The position numbers and the translations under genes are program-made. Below are positions 8,601 through 17,104 of a stretch of DNA of 64,000 nt, piece after piece. Positions within the stretch are counted from its first letter, which is position 1; every line of letters begins with the position of its first letter. The notes under the pieces were generated by a model, which saw only the letters and a program-made list of their open reading frames with translations, had not been told where the DNA came from and did not search any database. The stretch is from JBCCCJ01 sp039029315 (GTDB lineage Bacteria; Bacteroidota; Bacteroidia; J057): positions 189,512-253,511 of the forward strand of contig JBCCGK010000001.1 in the NCBI GenBank assembly GCA_039029315.1. Direction: 5' to 3'.

Positions 8601-9688
8601 GTTCCATCTTCCGAAGTCGTCGCAGAGAAATTTGTGTTCAGCACTGGATACTCCTTATGTTGATAGTTCTGAAAATAAGAAGGGGAGAATTTCAACAAGG
8701 CCCCATCATAGGTGGCAATCCAGAAATTTCCTTCAGCATCCAGCAAGATTTCCCTATTCCAAAAATCATCCACCCCAAAATCAGTCAAAGAAAATAGAAT
8801 GGTCCATCTTCCTCCTTGAAATCGATACATATATGGGCCTCCTAAAAAATAAATGGCCTCCTCTGTCATAAAAGAACAGTTAGACAGTCGCTCCATAACT
8901 GGAATGACTTGCTGATTGGTGACTTGAGAGAATAACAAATATTCTCCTGTGATGAACACACTATCTGGAGAGATGGCATTAATTGAATTGATCCAGGCCC
9001 TGTCCTTTTCTGTGTATTTCATTAGACGAACCATATGCTCCCCATCAAAGTAGCCTAGATGTCTGTCATTGCCGAAATAAATCCGGTTTTCCCTATCCAA
9101 AGTCATCTTCCAAACCCGAAGTTCTCCCATGACGTCGATCCATTCTGAGCTGTCTGCGATTGGAGTGGGAATTGCAGGAATGGAGTGGCGGATGCCTTCC
9201 AATTGATCAGAAGAAAGGAAAAAAGGAACAAAATTGGTCCCGGCAAGCCACAACCGCCCCTCCTGATCATAGCTCATGGCGGAAATCAAATGATCAATGG
9301 CCGGAACCTTGATGAACCTGCCGCCTTCTTGATAAAACAAGCCTTCTTGTCCACCAATCCAGAGCCTTCCCTGCTGGTCCTCCAGTAGATCATTGATCGA
9401 TCCGATTCTCCCACTATCTGATTGATAATAATTCTGAAAGCGATAGCCATCATATCGGCTTACACCATTGTTGGTGCCCACCCAGATGAAGCCATGTCGA
9501 TCCTGATAGATGGTATAGATCTCAGATGTCCCCAAGCCCTCATTCACACCGATAGGCTCAAAGAGGTATCGTAAGGGTTCGACAGATTGTGCCGTGCCAG
9601 CACAAGGCTGGAGCAAAAACAGTAGCAACGAACATATAAGCAACGGAAAGGTCCTTCTCCTTTCCAGGGAACCATAACAGCTATTCAT
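5687..9688 (-). CDS. Hybrid two-component system (one-protein sensor kinase / AraC regulator)
   Basis: 1333 residues. A signal peptide (1-34) is followed by a two-component propeller sensor (about 40-700; repeats of the type G-x-I/L-W-x-G-T/S), a Y_Y_Y immunoglobulin-like domain (about 715-777) and one membrane helix (about 783-801). In the cytoplasm come a HisKA domain with phosphorylated His839 in T-H-E-F-R-T-P-L, a HATPase domain (N-box near 944, G-S-G-I-G-L near 1014), a receiver domain with Asp1137 (S-D-V-M-M-P) and a C-terminal AraC helix-turn-helix (about 1235-1333). In this family the periplasmic propeller senses a breakdown product, often an oligosaccharide, and the same protein activates the neighbouring catabolic genes. 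Here those would be the sulfatase, FGE and ceramidase-like genes. No SusC/SusD or glycosidase gene is nearby, which is unusual for the family. Confidence 0.96.
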   Translation of the reverse strand: MNSCYGSLERRRTFPLLICSLLLFLLQPCAGTAQSVEPLRYLFEPIGVNEGLGTSEIYTIYQDRHGFIWVGTNNGVSRYDGYRFQNYYQSDSGRIGSINDLLEDQQGRLWIGGQEGLFYQEGGRFIKVPAIDHLISAMSYDQEGRLWLAGTNFVPFFLSSDQLEGIRHSIPAIPTPIADSSEWIDVMGELRVWKMTLDRENRIYFGNDRHLGYFDGEHMVRLMKYTEKDRAWINSINAISPDSVFITGEYLLFSQVTNQQVIPVMERLSNCSFMTEEAIYFLGGPYMYRFQGGRWTILFSLTDFGVDDFWNREILLDAEGNFWIATYDGALLKFSPSYFQNYQHKEYPVLNTNFSATTSEDGTLIIGGHRGRILTKENQTFVPYFSDHPRITHSSPVRDIWMGSDSLIWFASEREGLIQFRNGTFTNYKEEEAENNHFFLFHSSDALLWSGNNGSISKIEAIKTDAPKIKSIPWTSRQGRTIPSTGINVSDFPTFIAMAEDPWQQLWLASNKGLFYVKDEQIVPWSFPTYGSNQPAILDIEIDPKGRIWISTLGGGIWEGLTGPDYHIQLVKQWTQGDGLLSDVFLGLHIDTLNRLWMADITGICCLDSGDIQCFTQEDGWMNVTSQWLKMEERNGRLWMIGYNAISSLLLYDFQTNRKVPQANILSVSLLYGKEDVYQYAQGRDAATGLPDRLVLPYDKNLLQFRFSSSSQSHPSKNQYLFMLDGMDEDWQQKGSLAEATYSHIPPGSYTFRIHASNNDNEWSEKPAEFSFEVLPPWWESKTAYSIYFLIAIGLSFLLRRQLVRRQRLRNQLRIEQLEKEKMREIEQFRARFYTNITHEFRTPLTVIQGMGEQIIGHEQIKLLIQRNSNRLLDMVNQLLDLSKLESKSMAIQWVHGEVIPYLRYLTESCHSLAQNKSIELIFFAEEDQIWMDYDENKLQQILSNLISNAIKFTSEFGTVKVMVSRIEKDSLPFLVFRIKDSGKGIPTDKLPFIFNRFYQVDDSSTRHGEGSGIGLALVKELVDLFQGNIQVTSEFGKGSTFTVHLPILQQVHTELKQDDWHTSVSRNEAKKESLPLANTGKEGSDRPVILVVEDNTDVITYIYSCLQNSYELHSAKNGKEGVSMALQVVPDLILSDVMMPEMDGFEFCRIVKTNKACSHVPVIMLTAKATQEDKLTGLSLGADAYLTKPFHKEELLLRINNLIEGNRRLREHLAQETSLPFTDIREKQESQFLLDLREILDTHMGEETFNTDKLCKEIGMSRTQLHRKLKALTDQSTAGFIRSARLTKAKSLLQQTILPIGEISMQVGYKDFSHFSRSFSKEFGQKPSEIRK

Positions 9689-9804
9689 GAGAGTGATCTC
9701 TCAGACAGTTTATCTCTCAAAATGGGAAAGCATACCAGCCCCGCAAGACTAACTATTTCAGAAAATAGAATAAAAATATCTGCTTGCCAAATATAGGGAT
9801 CATT

Positions 9805-11163
9805 CTAATCCGTAGATCCCCAGATTTTCCGCTCATTCACAGGATACCACTCCTGAAGTCTTGAAGACAGCCGATCCACGATTTCTGGATGTACATCAGC
9901 CAGATTGGTGGTTTCGTAGGGATCTTTGGCCACATCATATAGCCGGACAGGCTCCTTTCTCATTGCTTCGTGAGAGTCAATGCGATAGCCTTCAATGATG
10001 CCATCATAGCACAGAATCAATTTCCATTGATCTTCGATCACCCAGCGATATGCGAGAGAAGCCTCCGGGTTGTCCTTCTCCATCATGTCATGACCATACC
10101 CTTCTCCAAAAATGGGGACGCGCTCGATGGGATAGCCTGTCTGCAAGGCGTCCCAGAGATCCGTGCCAGGAAGTCCCTCTGGTTGAGGAATCCCTGCTAC
10201 CTGCAAAATGGTTGGATACAAGTCAATACTTGAGATAAACTCTGATCGTTTGACAGGGGACAGTTTTCCTGGCCAGTTGAACATGATCGGCGTTCGAACT
10301 CCCCCCTCCATTGGACTCTGTTTGGACCCATAGTCAAATCCATTCTTGTTGGGGCGTTGAATCCAGCCATTGTCGCAGATATAGTAGATCAGGGTATTAT
10401 CCCGCAAGCCTTTGTCATTCAGGAAGTCGAGCAATTGGCCACAGGTCTCATCAAACCACTCCACCATGGCGTAGTATTTTGCCTGATGTAATGTCAGATC
10501 CTTACTGGTATACTTGTCCAGCAATCGTTGAGGAGGCGTGTGCGGCGTATGTGGCAAAAAAGGTGCATACCAGAGATAAAAGGGTTTTTCCTCCGCCATG
10601 GCATGATCGACAAATTCAAAGATGGGGTCCATGCCTTCCCGGCCAATCTTCAGGCCTTCATCTCCATGGCGTCTTCCCTGTGTCATGCCATGTGTAAAGC
10701 CGCCGCGAGAGTATGGGCCTTCCCACCACTTGCCAGACTGATGGGACAGATAGCCATGCTCGCCCAGCAAACGTGGTAGAGCCGGAAGGCGGTCAATATT
10801 TGCCAGCAATTCTTCTCTGGGGTATACAGCTTCCTTGAAACCGCCAGCGGGATCATTGCCGGTAATGTTGTGTTGGTGGGGATACAGGCCTGTCACCAGG
10901 GTCATCAGAGAAGGCCGACAAATGGCAGAGGGCACATAGCCACGCTCAAAGACGATGCTCTCAGATGCCAGTTGGTCCAGATTGGGCGTCTGAGCGATCT
11001 CATGCCCCATGAATCCATAGTCACTCCAGGCTTGATCATCTGCCAGAATGAGGACGATATTTGGCTTGGCTTTGTCGGTAGACGGCTGCTGATCAGTTCT
11101 GCAGGAAAGCAGGAGAACAATTGAGAGAAGATAGAGAAAATGGACTGGTTTCATCATGAGCAA
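9805..11163 (-). CDS. Lipoprotein sulfatase (S1 / alkaline-phosphatase superfamily)
   Basis: 452 residues. A lipoprotein signal peptide ends in L-L-L-S-C, so the enzyme should be anchored in an envelope membrane. The N-terminal metal motif is L-A-D-D-Q-A-W-S-D-Y (Asp pair). The formylglycine site is Cys82 in C-R-P-S-L-M-T-L-V-T-G. The canonical signature is C-x-P-x-R, but here the Arg is Leu86. Further metal and substrate residues are visible in L-P-H-T-P-H-T-P and in Y-I-C-D-N-G-W. Sulfatases hydrolyse sulfate esters on sugars, steroids or lipids; the substrate here is unknown. The stop is 116 bp from the hybrid regulator start. The FGE-like gene lies 85 bp upstream on the same strand and is the natural maturation partner. 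Confidence 0.93.
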   Translation of the reverse strand: MLMMKPVHFLYLLSIVLLLSCRTDQQPSTDKAKPNIVLILADDQAWSDYGFMGHEIAQTPNLDQLASESIVFERGYVPSAICRPSLMTLVTGLYPHQHNITGNDPAGGFKEAVYPREELLANIDRLPALPRLLGEHGYLSHQSGKWWEGPYSRGGFTHGMTQGRRHGDEGLKIGREGMDPIFEFVDHAMAEEKPFYLWYAPFLPHTPHTPPQRLLDKYTSKDLTLHQAKYYAMVEWFDETCGQLLDFLNDKGLRDNTLIYYICDNGWIQRPNKNGFDYGSKQSPMEGGVRTPIMFNWPGKLSPVKRSEFISSIDLYPTILQVAGIPQPEGLPGTDLWDALQTGYPIERVPIFGEGYGHDMMEKDNPEASLAYRWVIEDQWKLILCYDGIIEGYRIDSHEAMRKEPVRLYDVAKDPYETTNLADVHPEIVDRLSSRLQEWYPVNERKIWGSTD

Positions 11164-11248
11164 AGCAATTAGATAAGGCTTAAGATGGACGCAAATAGAG
11201 ACAATCTGGAGAGAATGTTCTTAAGCTAGAAGGATTTACTTACTGACC

Positions 11249-12298
11249 TTATGGAAGATCCTTGACACATCTAAATCCAGTATGAGCAGAACCCGCTTTT
11301 CCATCCGCTCCCATTCTCCGGGCGACGCGATACCCACTACAGTAATCATCATTGCAGAGGTAGGAACCTCCCCGAACGACATAAGATTCTGTTAGGTATG
11401 GATTGTGAGGATCATAGGATTGCTGAGGGCCCTGAGGATTGTTGACTGTACCTTTCTGATGAGCTGTTGCATAGGCCGAGGCAGAATATCGATCTGCACA
11501 CCACTCCCATACATTGCCGGCCATGTCATAGAGACCATAAGCATTGGCAGGATAGGTTTTGGCGGGGGCTGTTCCATAGTAGCCATCTGTTTCTTCATTT
11601 TTCCAGGGAAAAAATCCTTGCCAATAATTGGCTTTGTCATGTGCTTCTTCAATAGGCGTATTGCCCCATGGATATTTGTTGGTGTCGTCTCCTCCAAGGG
11701 CTGCCCATTCCCATTCAGCTTCTGTAGGGAGTCGCTTGCCAGCCCAGCTTGCATAGGCGCGTGCATCTTCCCAGGACACATGCACCACAGGATGATTCAT
11801 TCGACCCTCAATAGAACTTTCCGGTCCTTCAGGATGGTTCCAATTGGCGCCAATTTTCCATTCCCACCATTGGAGGTAGTTGTCCAGGCTGACCGGTCCA
11901 TCCGTAGGTCGAAAGGTCATGGCTCCAGGCTGAAGCACAGAGTCAGGGGGCTTGGGAGTGCCAGCAGGAAGCTGGGTAGCCAGTTCTTCCCAGTCGATGG
12001 GTTTTTCTGACAGACTGACATAGCCGCTTGCTTCTACAAATGCCTGAAACTGTGCATTGGTGACTTCCGTGGCGTCCATAAAAAAACCGGAAACCTCCAC
12101 CTCATGTTGAGGAAACTCCTCTTGTCCGGCTTGATCGGACCTGCCGCCCATGGTGAAGTTGCCTGTGGGAATGAAGACCATGCCTGTTGGCACATCTCCA
12201 ATCCTTGTTGAAACGCTGTCTTTTCCCCCACATCCCCAAATCCAGGGAAGGGTGAGCAAACAGGAGAACAACAGATGTGAAACAGTGGAACTTTGCAT
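11249..12298 (-). CDS. Formylglycine-generating enzyme (FGE/SUMF1 family), exported lipoprotein
   Basis: 349 residues. The signal peptide ends in W-I-W-G-C, a plausible lipobox. The FGE-sulfatase domain covers about 40-345: M-V-F-I-P-T-G-N-F-T-M-G-G at the start, W-E-D-A-R-A-Y-A-S-W-A-G-K-R-L-P-T-E-A-E in the middle, and G-G-S-Y-L-C-N-D-D-Y-C near the end. Cys315 and Cys320 match the two copper-binding catalytic cysteines of human FGE in spacing and context. It is therefore probably an active oxidase that converts the sulfatase active-site Cys to formylglycine. The product is exported, so maturation would occur outside the cytoplasm. It lies directly upstream of the lipoprotein sulfatase and is probably cotranscribed. 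Confidence 0.92.
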   Translation of the reverse strand: MQSSTVSHLLFSCLLTLPWIWGCGGKDSVSTRIGDVPTGMVFIPTGNFTMGGRSDQAGQEEFPQHEVEVSGFFMDATEVTNAQFQAFVEASGYVSLSEKPIDWEELATQLPAGTPKPPDSVLQPGAMTFRPTDGPVSLDNYLQWWEWKIGANWNHPEGPESSIEGRMNHPVVHVSWEDARAYASWAGKRLPTEAEWEWAALGGDDTNKYPWGNTPIEEAHDKANYWQGFFPWKNEETDGYYGTAPAKTYPANAYGLYDMAGNVWEWCADRYSASAYATAHQKGTVNNPQGPQQSYDPHNPYLTESYVVRGGSYLCNDDYCSGYRVARRMGADGKAGSAHTGFRCVKDLP

Positions 12299-12346
12299 CC
12301 CAATAAAAGTATTGATAAGTTTTATCGGATGCCAGTTTCGGAGAGG

Positions 12347-13327
12347 TCAAAGGTAGTTCTCGATGTTTTTGGGGAACTTCCCTTTCCATTTTTTGACAAT
12401 ATTTCCCTCTGAATCTATGAGTAGGTATGTGGGTAATATGCGAATGTCAAACGCCTTGAATATGCCTCCTGAAGCATCCCACAAGCTGGTCCAGTAGATT
12501 TTGTCTTTTTGAGTTTTGACAGCATTCAGGAAAACATCGTGGCTGGGATCTTGCCAGAGTGTAACCAATTCAAGCCGATCTTGCATGTTCGAATAGCTTG
12601 CAGCAATATCATCGATTGCCCGCAGGCAATAGCCACATGTGCTGGACGAAAAATCCAACAAGAGGTATTTTCCTGCTTGAGGTGTTACCTCCTCGATGAC
12701 CTTCTCTTTATTGGTTCCTGTCAGGTGGCTGAATCGTTTCTGAGCAGGATCATACCCGACCGCATCATGCGCTTCCATGAATATTTGTAATTCTCTGTAT
12801 GCCCAGAAATCCTGCACATCTTTTGGTGCCAGCTCAATGAGTTGTTGGAGATAGCTTGCTTTGAGAAAATCCTGATGATGATGGAAATAGACAAGGTAAG
12901 GAGGTGAAAAGGCAAGATCAGCTTCTGTCTTTGGATTGGGATTGGTCTTTTTAAGAAGTTGGTCAGCAAACTGTTGCTGAGAGCTGCTCTGGCTCGACCC
13001 AAATGTTTCTGTACCAAATGTGCCCATCAGTTTGATTTCCCTTTGTTCGACCCAGAGGACATGTTGAAGGGGGATACTTTTCTTCTTCTGATTGTAGCTT
13101 CGAAACTGAATCAGAGTAGGAAGATGTGAGACGGGGATGGAAAGAACTGGATCTTCTCCCTCCTTTGGAAAAGAATAAAATTGCCTTTCTGTCTGAACAG
13201 AGATTGGGATCCCGGCAAATTCTCCAAGTTTCAATGTAGTAAGGTCAAGAGTGAGGGTATCTTGGGCCACTGCTCCGGTGAAAGAAAGGAGAAGAGACAA
13301 GATCAGTAGATGAGATCTGATTTTCAT
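12347..13327 (-). CDS. Exported thioredoxin-like protein (TlpA/AhpC-TSA type)
   Basis: 326 residues from the ATG at 13327, chosen because it begins directly with a signal peptide (M-K-I-R-S-H-L-L-I-L to A-V-A-Q); a longer frame upstream has no signal peptide. The C-terminal ~135 residues are a thioredoxin fold with C231-G-Y-C234 and a cis-Pro loop in R-I-L-P-T-Y-L-L-I-D. The N-terminal half is unassigned and typical of Bacteroidota TlpA-like proteins. It probably reduces or exchanges disulfides in the periplasm. Only 48 bp separates it from the FGE gene, whose product also relies on redox-active cysteines, so a functional link is possible but unproven. Confidence 0.88.
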   Translation of the reverse strand: MKIRSHLLILSLLLSFTGAVAQDTLTLDLTTLKLGEFAGIPISVQTERQFYSFPKEGEDPVLSIPVSHLPTLIQFRSYNQKKKSIPLQHVLWVEQREIKLMGTFGTETFGSSQSSSQQQFADQLLKKTNPNPKTEADLAFSPPYLVYFHHHQDFLKASYLQQLIELAPKDVQDFWAYRELQIFMEAHDAVGYDPAQKRFSHLTGTNKEKVIEEVTPQAGKYLLLDFSSSTCGYCLRAIDDIAASYSNMQDRLELVTLWQDPSHDVFLNAVKTQKDKIYWTSLWDASGGIFKAFDIRILPTYLLIDSEGNIVKKWKGKFPKNIENYL

Positions 13328-13847
13328 GAGATTGTGTGTAAAAATGAAACCTAAGCAAATGAACCAAGTAAGTAAGTAGGGAGACAATTTTGAATGAAGA
13401 ATTATGAATACTGAATGGGCTGTCAGACAGCGAGTTATCAGATTTTTTTTATTTAATTTTGTCCGACCACTTAAGTGGACATATTTACATATGCTTATTC
13501 TATTCCTCCCCCGGCGCACTCCAAAAGGGGAAATCGTTGATTCCTGGCCTTGTGGGCTGATGTCTCCCGCTGGCGGGAGAGCGAGAGGATGGAAGATGAT
13601 TGTCAAATATAAATTTGTCTCCCTACTTAGGAACGCAAATCAAGGATGGAAACACAACTTCCTCTATCGATCCAGCCAATGGGGGAACAACTGCCAACGA
13701 GACTGTCTCTCGCAGCAGGTGTTCAATACTTGATTCGCACTAGGTATAATATAGGCGTTATTTATGCAAAATTCGTTGCATGATGATCTGAAAATGTCTG
13801 AGTCAGAAGTTCCTGTGATTCGTATATGACTGATCAGAAAATCACAT
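13328..13847. other. Intergenic region with inverted repeats
   Basis: 520 bp with no convincing gene. It includes a tight inverted repeat TCTCCCGC-TG-GCGGGAGA at 13563-13580 and a nearby G/C-block (CCCCCGGCGC ... AAAAGGGG, about 13509-13530). Both resemble small dispersed repeats seen between genes in Bacteroidota. The region contains the promoter of the thioredoxin-like gene and the end of the ceramidase-like gene. Confidence 0.5.
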
Positions 13848-15311
13848 TCACTCTCCTGTTTTCTTTTCTACCATCTTGATCACGCCTTCCACCATCTCAT
13901 CCTCCACATTGGGGTCCCAACGCACCGGAGACGCATATTGGATTTGAAGGGTTTGGGCCTGATAGGCATTGAGCCGAACCAACTCGCGAGTCGGGATGTA
14001 TAAATTGTGTTCACCCATATAGCCAAAAACCATGATAGGGATCTCTTTGCGGAATCGGTCCTTGATCCGCATGCCGATAGGCGCACAAATCTCTCCTTGC
14101 ATGGCCACCAGTGGCATAGGACCAATCTGTGCCACAATGACCTCATTGTATATGCACGGAAAAGGCTTGTTCAGACTGTACTCATAGTGATCCAGGAAAT
14201 CTTTGTCTTCTTTGTGGATCAAATAGGTATCATAGGTGCAAACCATATCAGTGGTTCGTTTGGGAAAGGGGATATCATGCTCATAATATCGAAGCAGCAT
14301 ACGGACCCAATTGGTACTACGGTGAGGATGCGGATATTCTACAAAGCCCACGTCTTCAGGATATTTTTTGCTCAGTTCCAGCGCTTCTTCTTTCGAAATC
14401 GGATCAGCAAGTGGGAGTGACAGAATGTCCATCGAACTTGAAATGGCACCTGTTACATTCTCAGACAAGTTGCGCTGATAGATATTCTTGACAGCTTCTG
14501 CCAGTTGGTGCCCGGCCTTTCTGGCTTTGTTTTCCATCAGATTCTCCACAGAATCCACACTGATCGCAAGGGCTTTGATCATGGCTGCCCGATATTCAGG
14601 GGTTCGGTCGACAAATTGATTCCCGCCGGAAGCATCTGCATACATGGCCTGAACACCTGGAAATGTTGCTTCTATCTCATCCATGGCATAGCCGGGATGG
14701 CCCGCTTCCACTTTGTCATATCCTGCTTGCACGGGATGCGTACCATGATTGAACAACATCGCAATGGGTTGTTCGCCTTTCATGACAGCCAATAGTTGGA
14801 TTTCATAATCCACAGGTGCATTGCCGACACTGAATACAAAGTATCCCATACCACTCCCCAATCGTAAACTGACATCTTCCTGCTCATTCTCAATGGCTTC
14901 CTGTACCAAATCAAACATGCGATCAGCCAACCAATGCCCGTACTCAAAATTGTTTCGATTGATTTGGATTGGGGCACTGTGATTGTGCGTCGCCAGAAGA
15001 ATGACGTACTCAGGATCGATTCCCATCTCCTTTTGCAGTCTCTCCCGCAGAAGAGGGGTCCCCACATCCAGGCAGTTGAGATCATAAGTAATGATGATCA
15101 GACGTTTCTGCCCGTCATTCAACACCAAAGCTCTGGCGTATATGTCTTCCTTGACTCCATTGGACATGCGGCCATTCACCATAACCAGGGGCTCTGTATT
15201 GGTGATTTTGGCTTTGGCGACTCCAGCCTTCATTTTTACTTGTGCAAAGGAGGGTTGGAATGCAATACAAACGATAAGAAGTAGAATGATAGTAGATAGT
15301 AGCCTTTTCAT
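13848..15311 (-). CDS. Neutral/alkaline ceramidase-like exported hydrolase, copy A
   Basis: 487 residues with signal peptide 1-23 (ends S-F-A-Q). The fold is recognised from K-A-G-V-A-K-A-K-I-T near the mature N-terminus, the Y-A-R-A-L-V-L strand and the Zn-binding-type motif L-A-T-H-N-H-S-A-P; a second likely Zn His lies in N-H-G-T-H-P-V. The family cleaves the amide bond of ceramide with one Zn2+ and a Ser in a GDxSPN loop (known for human and Pseudomonas enzymes). Here the equivalent loop reads A-S-G-G-N-Q-F-V-D, without the Ser, so amide hydrolysis of ceramide is not assured. A second, more divergent copy lies 1.8 kb upstream on the same strand. Confidence 0.82.
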   Translation of the reverse strand: MKRLLSTIILLLIVCIAFQPSFAQVKMKAGVAKAKITNTEPLVMVNGRMSNGVKEDIYARALVLNDGQKRLIIITYDLNCLDVGTPLLRERLQKEMGIDPEYVILLATHNHSAPIQINRNNFEYGHWLADRMFDLVQEAIENEQEDVSLRLGSGMGYFVFSVGNAPVDYEIQLLAVMKGEQPIAMLFNHGTHPVQAGYDKVEAGHPGYAMDEIEATFPGVQAMYADASGGNQFVDRTPEYRAAMIKALAISVDSVENLMENKARKAGHQLAEAVKNIYQRNLSENVTGAISSSMDILSLPLADPISKEEALELSKKYPEDVGFVEYPHPHRSTNWVRMLLRYYEHDIPFPKRTTDMVCTYDTYLIHKEDKDFLDHYEYSLNKPFPCIYNEVIVAQIGPMPLVAMQGEICAPIGMRIKDRFRKEIPIMVFGYMGEHNLYIPTRELVRLNAYQAQTLQIQYASPVRWDPNVEDEMVEGVIKMVEKKTGE

Positions 15312-15394
15312 ATGTATAGATTATTTTTAGCCAAGATAAGGTCTTCTTTGACATAATCTGCTACAATCGACCAGAGATTCCTGGGCAATCACTC

Positions 15395-16570
15395 CTACAT
15401 AAGATTGTATCCCAGGATCAAACCAAAGGTCTGATATTCTGTATGAATCCCTACTACGTGTCTGGCAAGACCTCTCAAAAATCCATACCGCGCTTCTAGA
15501 GATATTCGTTCTTTATAGGTGAATCCTGCTCCAATTCCAAAACTGGCATTGGTTTTTACATCTGTTCTGACCGGATAATTCAATTCCTTTTTGATTGCGA
15601 GAGACATCAGATATAGTTGTGCATTGACAAAAATCTTGGAAGAATTGCCAAGGAAAAAGTACCGTCTGAGTCCAATAGGAATATCAATGGAGCTGTAGTC
15701 TACTGCCTTGATGGTTCCTTGAGTGGTAGTAGTAAAATTTGTTTTGAAAGACTGATAGGTCGGCTCAACGGTAATGCTCCAGGTATTTTTTTTCACAGGC
15801 AATACAACCTCTAACTCTACGCCCAATCGGAAGGTGGTATCAGACCCCACTTGCTGTTCGACATTGGAAGCATCAAAGGTTGAATAATGAATTCCCGGTC
15901 TAATCGTGAGATTCATCATATCTTTGATGTTTCGATAGCCATATTTGTCAGATTCTTCTCCTTTGCAAGCGTTATATTTTTGAAAGATCTTGCCCAAGCT
16001 TTGTTTGCTGTACCGCATTCTCTCAAACATCTCTTTTGTCAGATCCTCACATTGCAATTTTAGCCACAACAGATTTTTAAAAGAGATATTTTCGCCTACC
16101 TCGTTGCCAGTCTGAAACCGATATTTCTTGTAGACCAATGGCTGGATATCACTATTCCCTATCTTGAAAAAAAAGCGATGGAGGTATTGATTCTCATAAT
16201 AATACAAAGTTGCCGCTCCATCGACGAGAACCTTCAGTAACAATTGTTCTGTAATGAATTCTGGCTCAGATCGAAAACTAAGCCGATCCAGTTTTTCCTC
16301 TGAGGTATCCAACTGAACCGTGGCCCGTTGATATTTGTTGAATTCATGAATTCCAAATTCTGTGATCGTTTCCACACGGGCAGTTTGGATGTCAGAATTT
16401 GCTTGTAGGCGATACCGAATCTCACGTGGATTATTCTCCCAATCCACATTCTTGATCAGGCATTCGACACGATTCCCTGATTCAGTGATAAAATATCCTG
16501 GCTGGAACTCAATTTGAGCAGGCAGTGTGAGGGGAAGGAGGGTGAGAAGAATGATGAAAATAGACCTCAT
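15395..16570 (-). CDS. Outer-membrane beta-barrel family protein, hypothetical
   Basis: 391 residues with signal peptide 1-18 (L-P-A-Q). The N-terminal ~200 residues form a soluble domain rich in beta strands with E-F-Q-P-G-Y-F-I-T near its start. The C-terminal ~190 residues show alternating hydrophobic strands ending in L-G-Y-N-L-M, typical of PorT-like small barrels in Bacteroidota. The exact family is not recognised. It lies between the two ceramidase-like genes on the same strand, so it may serve as their outer-membrane partner or importer. That is inference from position only. Confidence 0.78.
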   Translation of the reverse strand: MRSIFIILLTLLPLTLPAQIEFQPGYFITESGNRVECLIKNVDWENNPREIRYRLQANSDIQTARVETITEFGIHEFNKYQRATVQLDTSEEKLDRLSFRSEPEFITEQLLLKVLVDGAATLYYYENQYLHRFFFKIGNSDIQPLVYKKYRFQTGNEVGENISFKNLLWLKLQCEDLTKEMFERMRYSKQSLGKIFQKYNACKGEESDKYGYRNIKDMMNLTIRPGIHYSTFDASNVEQQVGSDTTFRLGVELEVVLPVKKNTWSITVEPTYQSFKTNFTTTTQGTIKAVDYSSIDIPIGLRRYFFLGNSSKIFVNAQLYLMSLAIKKELNYPVRTDVKTNASFGIGAGFTYKERISLEARYGFLRGLARHVVGIHTEYQTFGLILGYNLM

Positions 16571-17104
16571 GGGATTTGCTTTTTATTGAAAAAAACCTAG
16601 AGAGAAATGTGTAGGGAATGAGGGGCATGTCAACTCCTTCGCCACGGACCAAGACCCTGGCAAATGGGAGATTGTTCCTTGATCTACATAGATTGGTCGT
16701 GATGAAAAGACAAAAGTCTCCATTTCATATGAGATATGATTGAGCAAAGGTCAAACAATCCCTCTTCGATAGGATAAATCACCTATCCATTCCGTCCCAC
16801 GACATTGTCCTTATTCCCATTCACAGGCTCTTGTTTAGCTATCAAGCAAAGACACCCAATGATCTTTGAGGCTGGCAAATAGGAGGAGAACTGATGAAAA
16901 TTCTCCCTATTCCCAATACACATGAATATGATCCAGTCTCTTAGAGACTGTTTGAAAATCTATCACTTATTTTTTGTATGTGTATTTTTTCCTCATCTGG
17001 CGGCTTTTTTTGTTCCCATAGCACCACTATGGGAACAAAAAAGAGCCTTGTCTGAGAAAAAAATACACGATAAAAATTCTCAGCACAGATTCCAAAACAG
17101 TCTC
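16571..17104. other. Intergenic region carrying a MITE-like element
   Basis: 534 bp without a gene. The right third is the long palindromic element described separately. The left part (about 16571-16940) shows nothing I recognise apart from the promoter region of the barrel gene. Confidence 0.6.
16944..17104. mobile_element. 161-bp palindromic MITE, IS5/IS1031-group-like ends, TTA target duplication
   Basis: The ends are GAGACTGTTT and AAACAGTCTC. Both are flanked by TTA (16941-16943 and 17105-17107). The two halves are imperfect inverted repeats of about 78 bases each. The centre is a perfect stem (CTATGGGAAC and its complement) around a CACCA loop at 17022-17026, with A/T runs that would also act as a bidirectional terminator. 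Ends starting GAG with a TNA target duplication are characteristic of the IS1031 group of the IS5 family (from memory). It has no transposase and would need one in trans. The right TTA is the reverse complement of the stop codon of the next gene. Confidence 0.7.

Noticed and set aside
11405..12010. 201-codon plus-strand frame opposite the FGE gene
   Set aside because: Antisense to a clear FGE; Cys/Ile-rich translation without family resemblance.
13404..13733. 109-codon plus-strand frame in the gap after the thioredoxin-like gene
   Set aside because: It crosses inverted repeats, contains no domain, and its composition looks noncoding.
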